In this document: piece after piece, positions 8,876-17,496 of the stretch
Numbering within the stretch: the first letter of the stretch is position 1
Layout of the letters: the number at the start of each line of letters is the position of its first letter
Assembly: GCF_034314165.1 (NCBI RefSeq)
Contig: NZ_JAVIWK010000001.1
Location: 2,309,001 to 2,373,000, forward strand
Direction of reading: 5' to 3'
Origin: Pseudomonas sp. Bout1
GTDB taxonomy: Bacteria > Pseudomonadota > Gammaproteobacteria > Pseudomonadales > Pseudomonadaceae
Length of the DNA stretch: 64,000 bases
The notes under the pieces: model-generated
The model's input: the letters and a program-made list of their open reading frames with translations, nothing else
What the model was told of the DNA's origin: nothing
Database searches by the model: none
Made by a program: the position numbers and the translations under genes

Positions 8876-10227
8876 ACGAAGGTTTTTTCATTGGTAAAGG
8901 CAATAAAACCACCTGCGGCGGGGAGGTTCTGGATGGTGATCCCCGAGTCAACATAATGGGCCTGCTTCATGCCTGTGCCGGTGACCGGGTTACGTGTGGG
9001 GTGGACGGGAAAACGTATCGGATTGTCGGTGGTATTTCGCATATTGAAAGCCATGGCAGGCTGGTGGCGGGCACGCTGGACAGCCGCAGTGACTGCCCCT
9101 GTAACGCTCGTCTGATTCCCACGGAGTTAACAGCCAAATACCGGAACGAAAGCGCTGCACCGCAAATGGACAGGCGAATGGCGAAACCCGCCCATTCAAC
9201 GCTAACCAGCCCTTCCGTAGCGCCGCGTCAATCGGCGTTTACGGGTAATTCAGTCCCGCCAGTATTCAATAGCGTGGAGCTTCAGGAGCCTGGCTTCTAT
9301 GTCGCGCCCCAAATCATGAGCCGCCAAGCACTGGAGGCCCTACTTTTCCCCGAGCGCGATTTGACGGTGTTGAGCAAGTTTTGGGCGCTCAACCCTGACC
9401 TGAACGATGTTAAAGCTGGCTCGATGATCGTGTTGAGCGATCCGAAAAACACGTCCTGTACTTATCAGGAAGCGCAGTTGATGGCGGCTGCCCAGCAGGT
9501 CAAGGCGTCTTTGGATGGCTTGACGCCGGAAGAGGCGGATTTTCGATTTCGCTACGGTGCTGAAATTGCCAGCTATATCGGGTCCACCTCCGCCGCCACC
9601 TGGCTGGGCGTCAGCGCGGTGGTGATGGAAACGCATCTGAGCAATTTACGGGACACGCTCCAGGGCATGGAGCGTCTGCATCAGGAGAGCTATCGTCAGC
9701 ATGGGCATCTTAAATCGCCGCAATTTTTCGCTGATCGTAAGCGGCTGATGGCCCAGTTGAATACACATTTGCTTAACTCCACACGTTTGCGGGGCCAAAC
9801 GAGCTTGGGCGATCATCCCAAGCTCAAAACTGCGCTTGGGATATCCAGCCGAAGCCTGGTGCACCATTGGGATAAGGCCGGTGGGCCGGGGCAGATTCCG
9901 GGGTATATCGCGATTGGTATTAGTGGGGTGTCTTCGTTGTTGGCGATTCAGGAAGTGTGTAGCGGGGATTCTGGGGCGGCTTGCGAGAAGATTAAGTTTA
10001 CCGAAGGTGGGAAGTTCGGCTTGTCAACTCTTGGTGGCGCTGCCGGTGGGGGAATAGGCAAATTAGCCGGTATGCCTATCTGTTTGGCGCTTGGCTTCTC
10101 TACAGGTATAGGGGGGATTGTCTGTGTCGCGACCTTGGTAGGGACTGGCGCATGGGTTGGTACAACTCTTGGTGAGGTGGGAGGAGAATACATGGGGGAG
10201 AGAATTTACGAAGCTAGGCAACCATGA
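8872..10227 (+). CDS. PAAR-domain type VI secretion effector with LysM-like middle and glycine-rich hydrophobic C-terminus (putative pore-former)
   Basis: 451 residues. Residues 1-80 form a PAAR-like tip domain (GKGNKTTCGGEVLDGD, GDRVTCGVDGKTYRIVGG, SRSDCPCNARLIP), the sharp cap of the type VI spike. Residues about 130-205 (PGFYVAPQIMSRQALEALLF, FWALNPDLNDVKAGSMIVLSDP) look LysM-like. Residues 225-330 are helical. The last 110 residues alternate glycine-rich hydrophobic stretches (YIAIGISGVSSLLAI, LGGAAGGGIGKLAG, LALGFSTGIGGIVCVATLVG, GAWVGTTLGEVGGEYMGE), a glycine-zipper pattern typical of membrane-inserting toxins. It sits between a coupled upstream gene and a small two-helix membrane protein that overlaps its stop by 4 bp, the usual effector-immunity layout. 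No type VI core genes are in the window, so it is an orphan cluster. Confidence 0.8.
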   Translation: MNEGFFIGKGNKTTCGGEVLDGDPRVNIMGLLHACAGDRVTCGVDGKTYRIVGGISHIESHGRLVAGTLDSRSDCPCNARLIPTELTAKYRNESAAPQMDRRMAKPAHSTLTSPSVAPRQSAFTGNSVPPVFNSVELQEPGFYVAPQIMSRQALEALLFPERDLTVLSKFWALNPDLNDVKAGSMIVLSDPKNTSCTYQEAQLMAAAQQVKASLDGLTPEEADFRFRYGAEIASYIGSTSAATWLGVSAVVMETHLSNLRDTLQGMERLHQESYRQHGHLKSPQFFADRKRLMAQLNTHLLNSTRLRGQTSLGDHPKLKTALGISSRSLVHHWDKAGGPGQIPGYIAIGISGVSSLLAIQEVCSGDSGAACEKIKFTEGGKFGLSTLGGAAGGGIGKLAGMPICLALGFSTGIGGIVCVATLVGTGAWVGTTLGEVGGEYMGERIYEARQP

Positions 10228-10613
10228 CCAGTATCGATACTTGGCCGTTGTGGGTTGTGATCATCGTTACCGGTGGCCCGGGTCTTCTCGAGATTTTGAG
10301 CATTGCCTACAGCTTGTACCTGTGCCGACGTCATTTGGACGCCATAAAGGATGCCTTGAAAAACAGCCGTTATATGTATCTCTGGGGGCCGAGTCTGGGG
10401 AGGCGGGGTTTGATTTGGTCCCTCTTGGAAATAATAAAACTCACTCAGATGATCATGATGCCGAGGGCATCACTCGCCATCGGTGAACTGGACCCTGTCG
10501 ACCTTGAAAACTTTCCCGCTTATCTTAAACGGCTGCTGAAGATCAAATTGGTGATGCTGTTGAGCTGTGCTGCCTGGTTCGTGATTGCGGCTGCGTTAGT
10601 CAAGTTTAAGTAG
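10224..10613 (+). CDS. Small membrane protein, probable immunity protein for the PAAR effector
   Basis: A 129-residue protein with two hydrophobic segments (residues about 7-30, WPLWVVIIVTGGPGLLEILS, and 108-125, LVMLLSCAAWFVIAAALV). A basic, amphipathic middle separates them. Its ATG overlaps the effector stop (ATGA, 10224-10227), so the two are co-translated. Immunity proteins to pore-forming type VI effectors are typically small inner-membrane proteins, and the position and topology fit that. Sequence alone does not prove pairing. Confidence 0.7.
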   Translation: MTSIDTWPLWVVIIVTGGPGLLEILSIAYSLYLCRRHLDAIKDALKNSRYMYLWGPSLGRRGLIWSLLEIIKLTQMIMMPRASLAIGELDPVDLENFPAYLKRLLKIKLVMLLSCAAWFVIAAALVKFK

Positions 10614-10810
10614 CTTTGCCTTGTGCCCCAGAAAAAATGGGGCCAGACCACGATAGAAAATAGCGGCGTGTGACCGGATCCCAATCCTCCTACTGTTTCT
10701 CGCTCAATCCGATTGCAAAGCTTGACAGACGCCTATGTTTCCCTTGCTTTACGACTCGCCGTATTTCCTTAACTGACTGGCATAAAGACTTGCCTGGTTT
10801 TCTCAGAGCG

Positions 10811-12277
10811 TTAGAGCAGCCCTTCGTTATTCAGCTTCAAGCGTGCGTAGTAGAGAATTGCGACAGCCGGAATCAAGGCCGAATAGCCTGGTTTGACTGC
10901 GCTTTTTAGATTGGTTACCACTGCCTTGATACGCTCGGTCGAAAGCAGATTAGTAAGTGAGGGCAGTACCGATGCAGATTTCAGCACTACTCCCATGTTC
11001 CCACTCGTCAGGACCTGGGCTGTCTCACGGTACTGTGGCGCATGCGCCTCAGGGGTCGAGAAGTAGGACGTAACGGTCAGGCTCGCCGCCAACGCATCTA
11101 CCTGCTCGAAGTAACCTTTCGCAGACATGGAATTCAAATGTTGAGCAATGCCCTGCTTTGAACCGAGCACATGATCCTCACCGAAAGAAGAATGGAAACA
11201 CTTGCTGATCAGCAGCTCCTCCATCTCAATCACCCGTGCACAATCGTGCAACTTGCTCTCCAGATCGTAGTGTTCGGCCAGCATGAGTAAGATCTGTAGG
11301 TACTTGAGGCCACTTCCACGTGCCAGATTGACCAAGCAATGTCCGCCCAGTAGTTGGAATTCCTGGGTCAGCAGATACGGTGAATTGTCGATTTCAAGGG
11401 TTGTCCAGCTGCTGCTGCGTAGGTGCTTTGCGACTTGATTGCGGATTTGATCGCAGGTCAGTTCGAGCAGGTCGTAGATAAAGTGGTCGGCCACGACGGG
11501 GTCGGGATTCTTGATGATTGGCTGGGGCTGACTTGAGACGGGCAGACCACTTTTGTAGCCGTAGAAGCCTGATGCTCGCAGTACCTGCTCCAGACGCGGC
11601 CAATAATCTGTATGACCGAAAGACTCCATGCGAACGTTTTTGCAGTTAGCAACTGGCCGGCGACCGGCGCTGCTTTCCCCAACATTCAACCGCAGAGTTT
11701 CATCATCTTTTGAGTAAACATTGTAGAGCTTACAGTTTGTGCGCTTGCGAATGGCTCGAGCATCGTTTCCCGACAGTTCGGCAGCAGTAGCCATTAACAG
11801 AACATCGCCAATTTCGAGGTCGTGATTAGTTGGCTTGTCTAGTAGATCTCGTAGTGCACTTACGACCACCCGTCCGCCAAGCGAGTGTCCGACCAGATTG
11901 ACCTTCGACACGTAGGGATGATGTTTGAGAAGGTATATTTCAAGTTGTGAGAATAGAGTTTTTCCCATAGCTGTGGCGCGGTTGCGGCTAGTGTTGAAGT
12001 GCACGGCGCGATCTACCGCTACTGCCGCTGCACCCGCCACGATGTTAAGCCGGGCGATCGCTGAGAAGCTGACGCTGGATAACTTATCGAACTGGGTCCA
12101 ATGACCGGACGGCCAGAAAGCAAAGATGTTGATGCAGCCGTGGAGGGAAGATGGGATGTGCTTGCGCAGCACGCACCGGTCTTCCATGTCGTGGCCGGCT
12201 GAGTAGCCGTGGATGAAGACGTTTGCGATCTCTCCGGAATGGTAAGGGAGTGTCATAAATTTGAATTGGTGACTCAT
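10811..12277 (-). CDS. Alpha/beta hydrolase (DUF726/TMCO4-like lipase fold)
   Basis: 488 residues. The N-terminal 210 residues form an alpha/beta hydrolase domain. An oxyanion-type strand VFIHGYSAGHDMEDR lies at residues 20-34 and the nucleophile elbow NLVGHSLGGRVVVSAL puts Ser in GHSLGG near residue 130. A late His occurs in FGHTDYWPRLEQVL around residue 223. The long C-terminal half (ITRNQVAKHLRSSSW-type helices, EMEELLISKC) ends in a hydrophobic segment GYSALIPAVAILYYARL near residues 462-478, so the protein may be membrane-attached. The N-terminal half resembles DUF726 hydrolases. Its location next to a type VI effector invites a lipase-toxin reading, but it has no PAAR or export signal. 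A house-keeping or defence role is equally possible. Confidence 0.75.
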   Translation of the reverse strand: MSHQFKFMTLPYHSGEIANVFIHGYSAGHDMEDRCVLRKHIPSSLHGCINIFAFWPSGHWTQFDKLSSVSFSAIARLNIVAGAAAVAVDRAVHFNTSRNRATAMGKTLFSQLEIYLLKHHPYVSKVNLVGHSLGGRVVVSALRDLLDKPTNHDLEIGDVLLMATAAELSGNDARAIRKRTNCKLYNVYSKDDETLRLNVGESSAGRRPVANCKNVRMESFGHTDYWPRLEQVLRASGFYGYKSGLPVSSQPQPIIKNPDPVVADHFIYDLLELTCDQIRNQVAKHLRSSSWTTLEIDNSPYLLTQEFQLLGGHCLVNLARGSGLKYLQILLMLAEHYDLESKLHDCARVIEMEELLISKCFHSSFGEDHVLGSKQGIAQHLNSMSAKGYFEQVDALAASLTVTSYFSTPEAHAPQYRETAQVLTSGNMGVVLKSASVLPSLTNLLSTERIKAVVTNLKSAVKPGYSALIPAVAILYYARLKLNNEGLL

Positions 12278-12411
12278 GCAACGTCCTTGTATAAGGTTGT
12301 AGATGAGCGAATAGTGGCATTTTGCTATTTTTTTGTAAACGGATGTCTAAAGTGGAGGCAATCGGACCGTCAGGCCCTGGGAACTGGCGATACTCGTTAT
12401 CGCTGTGTAGG

Positions 12412-12684
12412 TTACAGCTGCCTGCTATTGGACACAGCTTTCCATGAAGGGCTGCTTTTGGCAGGTAGCAGCCCTTCGCTACCGGCACCTTTCGGCCATA
12501 AGCTGCCATTCGAATATGTATACGAAACTAGGGGCGATTCAATCAGGCTCAGAGCATGTTCCAGAGCCATGCCAAACGCTACTAAGGCAACCTCATGGCG
12601 AACGCCGGGATATGCTGGCAAGCCATCAAGCAGCTCCAAGATCTCAACGTGTAGCTCATCTGATCTGTCTAGAAAATCGTCCAT
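12412..12684 (-). pseudogene. DUF6988-like protein, 5' remnant
   Basis: The first 50 residues (MDDFLDRSDELHVEILELLD, HEVALVAFGMALEHALSLIE) have the helical, acidic pattern that starts DUF6988 family proteins common in pseudomonads, which are normally about 200 residues or more. After residue 50 the sequence changes abruptly to low-complexity, non-coding-like translation and stops at residue 90. The break is exactly at TGAATCGCCCC (about 12532-12542), which looks like an insertion-sequence terminus. I therefore treat this as a gene cut by an insertion whose body was later lost. A similar eroded junction occurs near 18640. Confidence 0.5.
12448..12507. repeat. Imperfect palindromic intergenic element (GCTTTTGGC...GGCCATAAGC type)
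   Basis: The arms GCTTTTGGCAGGTAGCAGC (about 12457-12475) and its near-inverse ending GGCCATAAGC (about 12494-12503) form an imperfect hairpin around CCTTCGC. Related elements with the core CTTCTGGCCGA or CTTTTGGCCGA occur at 13872, 17440, 18562, 19210, 19848 and 20703, all within the accessory region. Confidence 0.5.
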
Positions 12685-12793
12685 GCCTTAGCTCCCTCAT
12701 CCTTCTGGTTACGTCGCTTGTGATGCTACTATGCCATGCGCGAAACAGTGGCCCTAACCGCGAGTTTTCTCGATTTTTGACGAAGGAGGAGAC

Positions 12794-13159
12794 ATGGAAG
12801 TATCAGCACCTGACAAAGAAGCGGATGGTCAAAATGAGCCTGCAGCTCCCGAGAAAAAAACCACCTCGCTAGCCCTCGCAATCGTCCTTTCGTTGATCAG
12901 CTTCGTCATAGTTTTCATTACGACTGTCAAACACGACTTCGGCGCATCGCCGGTCATGGACATTGTGAAAGAGCCTGTCCTGTTTCAGAGCTATCTTTCC
13001 AGCGCTTTCGGTGGAAGCGTGTTCATTCCGTTAATTCACGTAGGTATAGCTTCGTTTTTCAAATCAAAACGAAACAGCTCAACACGCCGTCGAATTTTCA
13101 TTGGTTGGGCGATTGTGATTATCGTGCTGCAAATCGTGCAGTTCCTAACCAAACACTGA
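12794..13159 (+). CDS. Small membrane protein of unknown function
   Basis: 121 residues. A charged N-terminal tail of about 23 residues is followed by three hydrophobic segments: SLALAIVLSLISFVIVFITT (26-45), a weaker one around GGSVFIPLIHVGIASFF, and FIGWAIVIIVLQIVQFL (101-117). A strong ribosome site AAGGAGG (12783-12789) sets the start at ATG 12794. It is followed after 41 bp by another membrane protein gene, so the two probably form an operon ending at the terminator at 13791. No family was recognised. Confidence 0.75.
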   Translation: MEVSAPDKEADGQNEPAAPEKKTTSLALAIVLSLISFVIVFITTVKHDFGASPVMDIVKEPVLFQSYLSSAFGGSVFIPLIHVGIASFFKSKRNSSTRRRIFIGWAIVIIVLQIVQFLTKH

Positions 13160-13200
13160 GCCTGAATATTTTCTCTAGCGAAAAGCATGGAATTGAAAGC

Positions 13201-13770
13201 ATGAACAACACACCAATGACGAGCAACCAACAGATCAAGTTACTGATTTTCGCTATCCTGCTAGCCCCTTCTATGTTTTTTCTAGTAGGTATAATTCCAG
13301 CCCTTTTCTTGATTTTTGGGCTTGTGATGATGAAGAAAAACAGTGACTTCTCTCACATCGAAACGTCTGGACAGTATTTCAAATACTACGTTTATATCTT
13401 GCTCACAGGATGCGCCCTTTTCGCTTTGTACTTCGCAACCACGCTGGGAGCAGAAGAACGATGGGATCGCCAGACGAACGGATTCTTCGCATCCCTTTCA
13501 TTGGGCGGTATTGCGATATTTTACATCGTCATTCTGAATTTTCTTTTCTTGAACCCGCTACGCCGCCATTCAGAATGGGTAGAGAAGAACGGTATTTTCT
13601 CCAGCAAAGCGAAGGGAGTGGAGGACTCCAGCGACGTTGACATCATCAAGGGTGAGCGGCTTCGCACGTTCTCTGTTGCTGATGAACTGATCAAATGGGC
13701 AAAGCTCAAGGATGATGGTCATATCACTGAGCAAGAATTCAACGACGCAAGGAAGAAGCTTCTTCAGTGA
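13201..13770 (+). CDS. Membrane protein with C-terminal SHOCT domain
   Basis: 189 residues with about four transmembrane segments in the first 125 residues (LLIFAILLAPSMFFLVGIIP, FLIFGLVMM, YYVYILLTGCALFALYFATT, GIAIFYIVILNFLFL). The C-terminal SHOCT motif is ADELIKWAKLKDDGHITEQEF followed by NDARKKLL. SHOCT is a short helical oligomerisation motif found at the ends of many bacterial membrane proteins. I start at ATG 13201 (MNNTPMTS) rather than the upstream in-frame codon at 13105, which overlaps the previous gene. Function is unknown. It is likely co-transcribed with the upstream small membrane protein. Confidence 0.82.
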   Translation: MNNTPMTSNQQIKLLIFAILLAPSMFFLVGIIPALFLIFGLVMMKKNSDFSHIETSGQYFKYYVYILLTGCALFALYFATTLGAEERWDRQTNGFFASLSLGGIAIFYIVILNFLFLNPLRRHSEWVEKNGIFSSKAKGVEDSSDVDIIKGERLRTFSVADELIKWAKLKDDGHITEQEFNDARKKLLQ

Positions 13771-13790
13771 GGTTAACCTAGCGTAACCAG

Positions 13791-13810
13791 AAGCCCTTCG
13801 GGGCTTTTTT
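13791..13810 (+). terminator. Rho-independent terminator
   Basis: The stem AAGCCC/GGGCTT around TTCG, followed by a T run (13803-13810), lies 20 bp after the SHOCT-protein stop codon and ends that two-gene unit. Confidence 0.9.
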
Positions 13811-14162
13811 GGTGCCCGCGATTTGTCACTAGGAAATGTGAATCGCCCGTGAATTAGTAACACATCTGAATGACCGCTGGTGGCCGAAAGCAGTCACCAC
13901 GCTAGTCGTCCGGGCCAAGCTTCTCGACGCCATATGCGGCGAGTCATCGGGCTAGTCAGTTGCCGGGTTAGTCATCAGCCAGGGCAGGGCGCTTCGCGGT
14001 CGAGGAGCCTGGCGTTGATTGGTCAAGAACGGGTTGTTATCAAGGTGCTGCTAGCTGGACAATAGGTCCGGACGAGCCGGCCACCATGGACCAAGTGTGC
14101 GTACTTTTGGTTCGCTCGGCTGGGATCTACGAACTGCAAGATTACTGATCGGAAAAAGACCA
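13811..14162. other. Intergenic region with no recognised gene
   Basis: About 350 bp between the terminator and a lipoprotein gene. It contains a degenerate copy of the GGCCGAAAGC palindrome near 13872-13900. Otherwise I see no gene, RNA or clear promoter. Confidence 0.5.
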
Positions 14163-14762
14163 ATGCTAGGGAAAGTCAGCAAAAAATATCCCGTCTGGGG
14201 CGCGGTTGCACTCTGCGCGACCCTTTTATCCGGGTGCGCGACGTCGCGTTACGACGGCAAGCACGCACCGGACCCGAGTAAGGCGATCATCGTGGGTTCG
14301 ATTGGTGAGAGCTATCTGATGCAGCCGCATGGGCTGGTGGTTGAGATCAGGCAAAAGGGAGGGCCCGGCACCGTACTGCGGCTGACGACGTTGGGCAATG
14401 AAGATGACCAGCCGTCACCCCATATACTGGGCCATTTCTTCATGTATGAAGTGCCGCCTGGTGAGTATGAGTACACGCAGTGGAGTTACGTGTATTACGC
14501 GGGAAGATCCATGCCGCGCCCTGTGCCTGCGGTTTTCTCGGTGAAGGCCGGGGAAACCCTCTATATCGGCGATCTGCGCGCCGATGCCCTGCGCTTCTGC
14601 CTGTCCAACGTGAATAACGCCGAGAACACGGTGGAGGAGTTGAAGCGCAAGTACTGGATGCTCAAGGACCGGAACATCGTGAATTTGACGGCAAAGAGCG
14701 GTTTTGCACCTTGGCCGAGTTCTGATGCCACTGACTTCGGCAAAGGGCTCTGCACGCTCTGA
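14163..14762 (+). CDS. Lipoprotein of unknown function
   Basis: 199 residues. The lipobox LLSG-Cys at residues 21-25 follows a hydrophobic stretch (VWGAVALCATLL), so the protein is lipidated at Cys25. The mature part (VVEIRQKGGPGTVLRLTTLG, HFFMYEVPPGEYEYTQW, VFSVKAGETLYIGDLR) resembles the small beta-sandwich lipoproteins related to DUF2846. I choose ATG 14163 because the signal peptide then has a normal length; the frame extends to 14097. A second lipoprotein gene of the same general type follows 65 bp downstream, suggesting one unit. Confidence 0.78.
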   Translation: MLGKVSKKYPVWGAVALCATLLSGCATSRYDGKHAPDPSKAIIVGSIGESYLMQPHGLVVEIRQKGGPGTVLRLTTLGNEDDQPSPHILGHFFMYEVPPGEYEYTQWSYVYYAGRSMPRPVPAVFSVKAGETLYIGDLRADALRFCLSNVNNAENTVEELKRKYWMLKDRNIVNLTAKSGFAPWPSSDATDFGKGLCTL

Positions 14763-14827
14763 ATCCGGTACCGGTGACAGTCACCAATACCGCCGCCCAT
14801 TGATCCAAGTTCAAGGAGCTCCATGCC

Positions 14828-15349
14828 ATGAAGCGCTGCACGCTACTCTGGGCCAGCCTGTTCGCGGCCCTAGCCTCACTGACCGGCTGCATCAGCGGTC
14901 CGGACCTGACAGGCCAACCATTTTTTACGTCACCGGCAGAACCCCGTCCAGACCAGGCCACGGTGTACTTCTATCGCACGTCGGCCAGCATCGGTAAAGG
15001 GGTCGCTCCGACCATTCTGGTCGATGGCCGCGCCATCGGCAGCTTGCCCTCCGGTAGTTTTTTCAAAGCTGGCATTCCCGCCGGCAAGCACAGCATTGCC
15101 TCCACCTCGCCACCTATCATCAGCGGTATGGTTAACAAACGTTTCGATATCACCGTCGAGAATGGAAAGGTGTATTACATCGCAGACCAACTCAGCACTT
15201 CTGCCTACAAGGACGGACAGACCTTGGGCGAAGTCGATGAGGGTCGTTTCGGTGGAACAATGTTTTACTCGCGCTACGCGCTTGTGCCTGCCGAGGAAGC
15301 GCTGCGTTCTATCAAGTGGTGCCAGGAGCTGCCGGCAACCGCACCGTAA
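14828..15349 (+). CDS. DUF2846-type lipoprotein
   Basis: 173 residues with signal peptide and lipobox SLTGC (Cys21). The mature domain has the DUF2846 pattern: QATVYFYRTSASIGKGV, TILVDGRAIGSLPSGSFF, IPAGKHSIAST, FDITVENGKVYYIADQL. This is a carboxypeptidase-regulatory-like beta-sandwich found in many proteobacterial lipoproteins of unknown role. It follows another lipoprotein gene on the same strand and probably shares its transcript. Confidence 0.85.
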   Translation: MKRCTLLWASLFAALASLTGCISGPDLTGQPFFTSPAEPRPDQATVYFYRTSASIGKGVAPTILVDGRAIGSLPSGSFFKAGIPAGKHSIASTSPPIISGMVNKRFDITVENGKVYYIADQLSTSAYKDGQTLGEVDEGRFGGTMFYSRYALVPAEEALRSIKWCQELPATAP

Positions 15350-15517
15350 TCATGCGTAACCCATGCTCCGGCCAGCCTCGTTCCGAGCCTGCCTTGGCAG
15401 GATAGAGTGTTGAGGGAAAATCCGACCAGCCCTACGGGGCTGCATTGGAGAGCGTGACCACGATAGAAATGATCTTCCTATACTGGCCATCCCTGGATAC
15501 TACGCGAAGCGCAACCT

Positions 15518-16000
15518 ATGCCCATCAAACCCAATCAAAACGCCCCAGTGACGTTAGTTCGCGCTCAACAAAGCGACCTGGACGATCTTGTCGCCATCCG
15601 AATCGACGCCATGCGCGAAAGTCTGGAGCGCGTCGGGCGATTTGATCCGGTACGGGCCCGCGAGCGCTTTGTTAGCGGTTTTGAAGCCCACAACACCCAT
15701 TACATTGAGGTATCTGGAGAGAGGGTTGGCTTTGTAGTGGTCAAGCACCACCCCACTGAACTCGTGCTCGACCACTTCTACGTGAGACCGAGCGCGCAAG
15801 GTTCGGGGATCGGCTCCGCTGTGCTCACTCAGATTTTCAAAGTGGCGGATGCGGCTGCACTCCCGATTAAAGTAGGTGCCCTCAAAGAAAGCGCCTCGAA
15901 TCGTTTTTACACCCGCCATGGTTTCCAGTTCGTCGAAAGCAGTGAGTTCGACAATTATTATGTCCGTCAGAATCTTACGGTGAGCGGCCCAGCATGTTAG
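15518..16000 (+). CDS. GNAT family N-acetyltransferase
   Basis: 160 residues with a complete GNAT fold: an N-terminal RAQQSDLDDLVAIRIDAMRE, the central strand GFVVVKHHPTELVLDHFYV, and the acetyl-CoA pyrophosphate loop RPSAQGSGIGSAVLTQIF (motif A, Q/RxxGxG/A). The ending NRFYTRHGFQFVESSEFDNY is typical of the family. The acceptor substrate is unknown. The gene stands alone between a lipoprotein pair and a convergent EamA transporter. Confidence 0.88.
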   Translation: MPIKPNQNAPVTLVRAQQSDLDDLVAIRIDAMRESLERVGRFDPVRARERFVSGFEAHNTHYIEVSGERVGFVVVKHHPTELVLDHFYVRPSAQGSGIGSAVLTQIFKVADAAALPIKVGALKESASNRFYTRHGFQFVESSEFDNYYVRQNLTVSGPAC

Positions 16001-16124
16001 TGGGTTGAAGGGATACAGGAATTTCCGCTCATCAGCGCCACTAAGCGCTAGCCTAAAACCAGCAAATACAGGGGAGGGCTTCATTTAAAAATGGATCCGC
16101 CCCTTTTTCGTTCCACCTTTCGAC

Positions 16125-17069
16125 TTACGCAACCTGAGCCTTGGCGGAAGGCCGGGCAGACTTGCGATAAGTCAGCAGCACAATCCCCGTCACCACAATA
16201 ACCCCGCCCACCACCTGCCCGGCGTTGAGCATCTGGTCGAGCACGATCCAGCCCATCAACAACGTCGCCAGCGGCTCAATGTTCATCACCGGCGCATTAC
16301 GCGGCATATCCAGGCGCGGCACCGAAATGAACAGCACGATAAACCCCGTGCCATACAGCACCACCAACGTGGCCAATGCCAGCCAACCGGTACTGGTGGC
16401 CGGTAGGTTCAGGCCATCGACAAGCGCACCGCTCAAGCCCGCGAGGTTGACGCTGCTGAACACGATAAAGATCGTCAGCAGGCTGCGCACCGAACCGCGC
16501 ACCTGAGACAGCTTGTGGTCGGTGATCCACAGCGCGCAAGCGAACACGAACGCCGCGCAAAAGGCCAGAGAGATGCCGAGCAGCCATTCCGGGCCGAGGG
16601 TGGTGTTGGCGGAGAGGCGGCCGGGTACGTCCAGCACGAACACCAGGCCCACCAGAATCAGGCCCATCAGCAACGCCGTGCGCGCGGTGGGGCGTGGACC
16701 GCCGAGTGCCCAGGTGAGCAGGGCCAGCAGGATGGGGAACACGTTGGCGACCAGCAAGGCCAGCGCTACCGGCACACGGGCGACGGCGGAGTAGAGGCAG
16801 AGGCTTTGGGTGGCGATGAGCAGGCCCAGGAGCACTTGCCAGCGCCATGCGCCTGGGGGGAGGCGCAGGTTTTGGCGTTGGTATAGGACCAGTATCGCCA
16901 GCACTAACAGGGTACCGCCGGAGCGCATCAGGATGGCCAGCAGGACTCCGGCGCCGTCGTCGAAGGCCACGCGGGCGGCGATGTGGTTGCCGGCGAAGGC
17001 GCAGCCCATGCAGAGGAGGATGAGAACGGCGATGTGGCGGGGGAATTGGGTGGGGGCAGGGGGAGTCAT
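16125..17069 (-). CDS. EamA/DMT-family transporter (RhaT-like)
   Basis: About 314 residues with ten predicted hydrophobic segments in two EamA repeats (HIAVLILLCMGCAFAGNHIA near the start; second repeat from LLGISLAFCAAFVFACALW). Conserved features are the first-helix small-residue pattern with N and H, VALALLVANVFPILLALLTW in the first repeat and NIEPLATLLMGWIVL in the second. The family exports small metabolites; the substrate is unknown. The start is uncertain: ATG 17069 (MTPPAPTQ) or ATG 17096. Neither has a strong ribosome site and I prefer the shorter. Confidence 0.87.
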   Translation of the reverse strand: MTPPAPTQFPRHIAVLILLCMGCAFAGNHIAARVAFDDGAGVLLAILMRSGGTLLVLAILVLYQRQNLRLPPGAWRWQVLLGLLIATQSLCLYSAVARVPVALALLVANVFPILLALLTWALGGPRPTARTALLMGLILVGLVFVLDVPGRLSANTTLGPEWLLGISLAFCAAFVFACALWITDHKLSQVRGSVRSLLTIFIVFSSVNLAGLSGALVDGLNLPATSTGWLALATLVVLYGTGFIVLFISVPRLDMPRNAPVMNIEPLATLLMGWIVLDQMLNAGQVVGGVIVVTGIVLLTYRKSARPSAKAQVA

Positions 17070-17496
17070 GGTGGGGGCTCGGGGAGTTGGCGCCATCGTC
17101 GGGGATGGGGGATTATTTTTAGGTTGTCGTACAACTTGGTGATGGGATTTGTAGCGTGTTTGGTGGGAGGGGGCAAGGGGTTGTTTTAGTTACGTTGGCT
17201 AGAAGTGCCTACTGAAGAGGCTTCTACCGAAGTTCGTAGGGGGAGCCGGGCCTGGGACGGATAGCTCTAATTCAGCTGGTCGTTAGAAGGAGATCGTATG
17301 AGTCTTTTGGCGGAAGCGTCCCAGCGTGTTTTCGGCAACTAGGTCGGAAAGGGATCGATTTATTGATTTGGAATAGATCGCTTTTGTCCCGACAATATGG
17401 AGATAAGTTGAATAATTCGTGATGGTCGGGAACGGCTGTTCGCGAAAGACCGCTTTCGGCCACAAGCGGTCTATCGAGTAAGCGCTGCACTAGAAA
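17070..17496. other. Intergenic region with no supported gene
   Basis: About 430 bp. It holds a relic of the accessory-region palindrome around 17430-17475 (GACCGCTTTCGGCCACAAGCGG). A 72-codon minus-strand frame at 17272-17490 has no ribosome site or recognisable sequence and is left out. Confidence 0.45.

Noticed and set aside
10620..10670. Insertion-sequence end (TGGGGCCAGACCACGATAG) after the immunity gene
   Set aside because: A related string (GACCACGATAGAAA) recurs near 15457, but neither copy has a partner repeat or transposase, so I do not call an element.
17272..17490. Minus-strand 72-codon open frame
   Set aside because: No ribosome site, no recognisable sequence and it includes a palindrome relic.
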